Shown piece after piece: positions 29,635 through 32,919 of a stretch of DNA of 32,919 nucleotides. The stretch is from NCBI GenBank assembly GCA_002897115.2, contig BCIH01000002.1, positions 1,880,398 through 1,913,316 of the forward strand. The letters are read 5' to 3'. A model generated the notes under the pieces. It worked only from the letters and a program-made list of their open reading frames with translations, did no database searches and was not told where the DNA came from. Source of the DNA: Prototheca cutis (taxonomy: Eukaryota; Chlorophyta; Trebouxiophyceae; Chlorellales; Chlorellaceae). The translations under genes and the position numbers were made by a program. Position 1 is the stretch's first letter; each line of letters begins with the position of its first letter.

Positions 29635-32600
29635 CTCGTGCGCGCAAGTTTGATGGTGGTACATGAAGCGGTGTTCGGAAGTCAACGGGTTTCAGGGCCT
29701 GCTGGCCAAAAGAGCTGCCAGTGCTTCCTCACCTGGGTGACTTTGACCTTCATCTTCTGCTTGGGTGTTCGGTCGCCATGCCTGATGACAGCCAGCACGC
29801 AGCGAAGCTCCTCATCCGGATGCAGCCTGCCATTCGGTTTCGTGCAGTTTCTTTGCTGGTACGCCCCATGTTGCGAGGAAGTGCAGCATGGTAGCAGCAG
29901 CAAGACATGGCACTGCATTTGGGTCCCCACCACCCTACCCCACCCCACTCAAACATGGTACGCACTGCATGTCTTCTTCGCCGGCATCAGCCATTTGAGC
30001 GAGCAGCACGGCGTTCATCGCATCTTCCATGTCGGTTGCTTCCTCCATGGTGGGAACGACCGAGGGCAGCACGCCGCTGCCCATGCTGGCTTCGGGGTCG
30101 GACATGGAGAGCGGCACACTGGGGGCGCCCCCAGCACCTGGTACTGCCGACTTGGACACCAGCAGGCGGTGTGGGGCCAGAGCAGACATGATGACCATGC
30201 GCAGGATGCCCGCCGCATCGTCATAGTACTGGGGGTGGCAGTCGTTATTGATGGGATTGTTGGTTTGCATTGGGAGGGCTTTAGGGTTTGGGGAATCGAC
30301 AGGCGAGCGACAGAGGAGCATGCTGCTCAACAGCTGCCAGGTGTTGGCCCCCCACCTTGCTTGTATTGTATCCACGCCGACCAATCCCCCCCCCCCCAAA
30401 AAAAAACAAAAACAAAAACAAAAACAAAAACAAAAACAAACAAACAAACAAAAAAACCCCCAAAAAACCAGACTCCCCACATCACACAAGCAGACCTTGG
30501 TGCTGTTCTTGACAAAGCTCCAGCCGTTGACATCACACACATACGACCGGCCGCGATCCGCGCGTAAAAGGTCAAACCCACACACGCGCTGGCCAAATGC
30601 CAGGCTGACCATGCGCGCCGTCTCCTTTTCCTGTAGGTTTTCATTTGTTGTGTGTGGTGAGGGGGGGTCCCGGGGGTGGAGGGCTGAGCAGGGGGGTTGC
30701 TATCATGGCAAGGCCAAACACGCTCACGTGCATATGGTGCAAGACGCTGACTTTCACATGCCGCAACAGGAATCGACATCGCTGTACGATTCCTCAAAAC
30801 CCATGCACTACCACCACTACCCCAATTTACCTGTGGGGTGAGCAGGACGGGGAACCGGATCTCCTTGCCATCAGCGGCTCGCTGCACCTTGCCGTCCACT
30901 ACTGGAGATTTGCGAGCCTCTGCATGGAAAGGCTCAAGGTCCTGTTTTAGTGGCGTGTATGACTTGCAGGGGCCGGCAGTGGCCAAAAAATGCGGTGAGC
31001 CAACAGGCACATATGGACCCAGGCAGCACCGATGCAGCCGGTCCCAAAACCTATAATCATCCCACCACCGCCCGACGGCCACCATCTGCACCTGCATGGG
31101 CATAGCGCGGTCCCACAGTGTACACCTTGACGTCTGTGCCTCCTGTGGTCAAAAAGTCCTCGTAAATGTACGATGCATCCCGCCTGCGGGGAAGTTGCGG
31201 GCGTGTTGTGCGGTGCATGCAGCAGGCTGGGTTGTTCGAGTGGCCCTGCCATCATCCCGTTGCATGCAGCGCGGAGCCTGACAGCGCCCAAACGAACGAT
31301 CCCTTCCCTTGCTTGCTTGTTTGGATTTCCCAAGCCCCACAAGAATACAACCACGCACCTGACGGTGCCCGGGTGAGTCGGGTCGTAGTCGGCGCTGCGG
31401 TTGTTCACCTGCGAGTTTGACCAGGGTCAAATGCAATTTTGTTGGTCGGTTCACCGCCAGACCACGGAGGGGGGGATCGCATGCAAAACCCAGTTTTTTC
31501 CTCCAGGACACATCCATGCACAGGCACCCCAGTCAGACGATCCATACATAAAATCACCCCAAAACTGCCCAGGTCTCTTCAAACCTTGCGGAAGAGCTTC
31601 TTCACGCCGCCACCCATGGAGAATGGGTAGTAGATGTAGATGTTGTGGTCGTCCCCTGTGCATGCAAAAATGGATGATTGCGTGCAGGTGCTAGCGGAAG
31701 CCGTCTCACAGCCCTTGGCCCAGTCCCTTCTCCCCTCACTGGCTGCGGCTGCCATATCCACGCCGAGCATCCAGGTTCATAAAACACGCTGCCACACCAC
31801 GGCCCTCACCGCTGGCTGGTTTTTCCACAAACGGCTTGCAGATGCGCTCCCCGTCCAGTTCCACAAAGTCCTCTGTCTCCACGAATCCGGCTGCGTGGTG
31901 GTAGGTTGTTGTCATCGGTAGGGTGTAAAGGGGTTGGGGTGGGGGCCAAGGAGAGAGGAGGGAGACGCCTTTTCTGAGGAGTCAACACACGAACAAGAAA
32001 GGCTCACGGTTACACGACAAATCACACCTCCCCCCATGCCTCACGTGGGCTCTCCCCCGGTGGCAGGTGGTCACGGTCCACGATGATGTGGTGCGGCACG
32101 GGGATGCCACTCTCCTGCAAAACATGGTGGATGGGTGTGCATATGGATGGTGGGGCGGATGGGCGTTGTGCACGTCAGGGTCTGTCCTGTGTCAGGGCGA
32201 GCAGCTGTGCAAGCATGCCCGTACCAGCACGACGCTGGCCCATCCCTACACTAGTCTCCACCAAACATCCAAAACAGCGCACCACCAGCTTGCGGTAGAC
32301 CTTGCGCCTGTCCAGGAGCAGGTCCTGGGAGAAGACGTCGTTGACCAGATAGGGCTTGCGCAGCACACAGTACTGCTGAGCCTGTGAGGAGTGACGTCGA
32401 GAGGCAGCAGTTTGCGTGGGGTCCATGGATGTGCATGTGTGGAGGGCGGCTTTCATGAATGCTCAGAGCCCTGGGCATCCTGCACAAACAATACTGCATG
32501 GGCAGTGCGGCAAGGACACAGCTGGCCACGCCACAGGGAATCACAGGAGCCCAGAAATACATTCACCACAGCACATTTCCCCAGACAGGAGAAAACCCGA

Positions 32601-32807
32601 AGACCCCCACACACATGGACATGCGGACCTTTTTCAGGGGAAACCCATCCGAGTGCCAGCACAGGAGGCAGCTGACGACGGGCCACTCCTCCACCGGGGC
32701 ATTGAGGATGATGTCATCGCCAAACACAATGACCTCAAACTCGCCGTAGCGCACCAGCCGCTTCACGATCTGAGTCATCTGCTTGGACTTGGCCTTCTTG
32801 TCCATGG
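25328..32807 (-). CDS. VIP1: Inositol hexakisphosphate/diphosphoinositol-pentakisphosphate kinase (PPIP5K/VIP1), 5' partial
   Basis: I place 26 exons in consistent phase from 32807 to 25328, giving about 1,147 residues; at least one 5' exon is outside the window. The N-terminal ATP-grasp kinase shows [75 protein letters not shown] and [20 protein letters not shown]. It makes 1-PP inositol pyrophosphates. The histidine-phosphatase-like domain follows, with [55 protein letters not shown] and [14 protein letters not shown], then [20 protein letters not shown]. Such enzymes set InsP7/InsP8 levels that report phosphate status. The intron after EIYQ (27518) has a GC donor. The last exon (25393-25328, [20 protein letters not shown]) is inferred; without it the frame stops at 25506. 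The stop codon overlaps TGTAA. Introns carry long repeats. Confidence 0.94.
26078..26108 (+). repeat. (ATCA)n tetranucleotide microsatellite
   Basis: About seven copies of atca lie in a VIP1 intron between exons 26249-26138 and 25870-25705. It is an ordinary simple repeat. Confidence 0.85.
28586..28626 (+). repeat. C-run / A-run / CA-rich tract in a VIP1 intron
   Basis: A run of about 14 C is followed by AAAAAA, then CAA and CA repeats, in the intron between exons 29393-28641 and 28467-28335. Confidence 0.8.
29597..29634 (+). repeat. (GT)n microsatellite with GC tail
   Basis: About 13 GT units followed by gcgcgcgcg lie in a VIP1 intron just upstream (transcript sense) of exon 29589-29527. 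The reverse-strand reading is CA-rich. Confidence 0.85.
30387..30462 (+). repeat. C-run followed by (CAAAAA)n repeat in a VIP1 intron
   Basis: About 13 C, then 9 A, then about six imperfect units of acaaaa, shading into caaa repeats and an A/C-rich end. It lies between exons 30496 and 30228. Confidence 0.85.
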
Positions 32808-32822
32808 CTGCAGTGGGTTCCG

Positions 32823-32826
<4 letters not shown>

Positions 32827-32919
<93 letters not shown>
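32827..32919 (+). repeat. Long (TG)n microsatellite at the window edge
   Basis: At least 45 TG units run to the last base, in the VIP1 intron just upstream (transcript sense) of exon 32807-32629. The repeat probably continues past the window. Confidence 0.95.

Overview
This is a stretch of nuclear DNA from a eukaryote, most likely a chlorophyte green alga (a Trebouxiophyceae-like lineage is my guess). The evidence is: dense GT-AG introns; a GC-rich coding background; TGTAA, the usual chlorophyte polyadenylation signal, near several gene ends; a nuclear ribosome-recycling factor with a long transit-peptide-like leader, implying a plastid; and proteins closest in architecture to plant families (VIP1/VIH kinase, SYP6-type syntaxin, SWC4, DUF3700). 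No bacterial operons, rRNA, tRNA or CRISPR were seen. Exon models were built by hand from splice signals and reading phase, so the boundaries are predictions.

Layout from left to right: a 66-base reverse-strand exon at the left edge that resembles the zinc-ribbon end of a Fanzor/TnpB-type nuclease; SWC4/DMAP1 chromatin subunit (407-3024, -); a 2-kb gene-free stretch with a strong hairpin; aldo-keto reductase / Kv-channel beta-subunit homologue (4989-7117, +); plastid-type ribosome recycling factor (7592-9028, -); DUF3700 class-II glutamine amidotransferase-like protein (9311-11046, +), which contains a 21-N assembly gap flanked by two copies of the same segment; an intronless HtrA/Deg protease (11615-13138, -); a weak hypothetical ORF (13517-13960, +); SYP6-type Qc-SNARE (14494-15611, -); a small Lys-rich unknown protein (16228-16961, +); tail-anchored UBE2J ubiquitin-conjugating enzyme (17343-18848, +); PUS1-type pseudouridine synthase (19491-21665, +); an EEF2KMT/FAM86-like methyltransferase (21846-23306, -); complex I subunit NDUFA13/GRIM-19 (24235-25095, +); and a 26-exon PPIP5K/VIP1 inositol-pyrophosphate kinase (25328 to beyond the right edge, -).

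The genes are ordinary housekeeping functions (chromatin, secretion and ERAD, translation, tRNA modification, respiration, inositol-phosphate signalling) arranged mostly in alternating divergent and convergent pairs. They are not a functional cluster, and I found no convincing new multi-gene system. The most unusual features are at the DNA and gene-structure level: recurrent intronic C-run/A-run tracts all in one orientation, at least three GC-AG introns, duplicated sequence around the gap, polyadenylation signals overlapping stop codons, and the possible Fanzor remnant.
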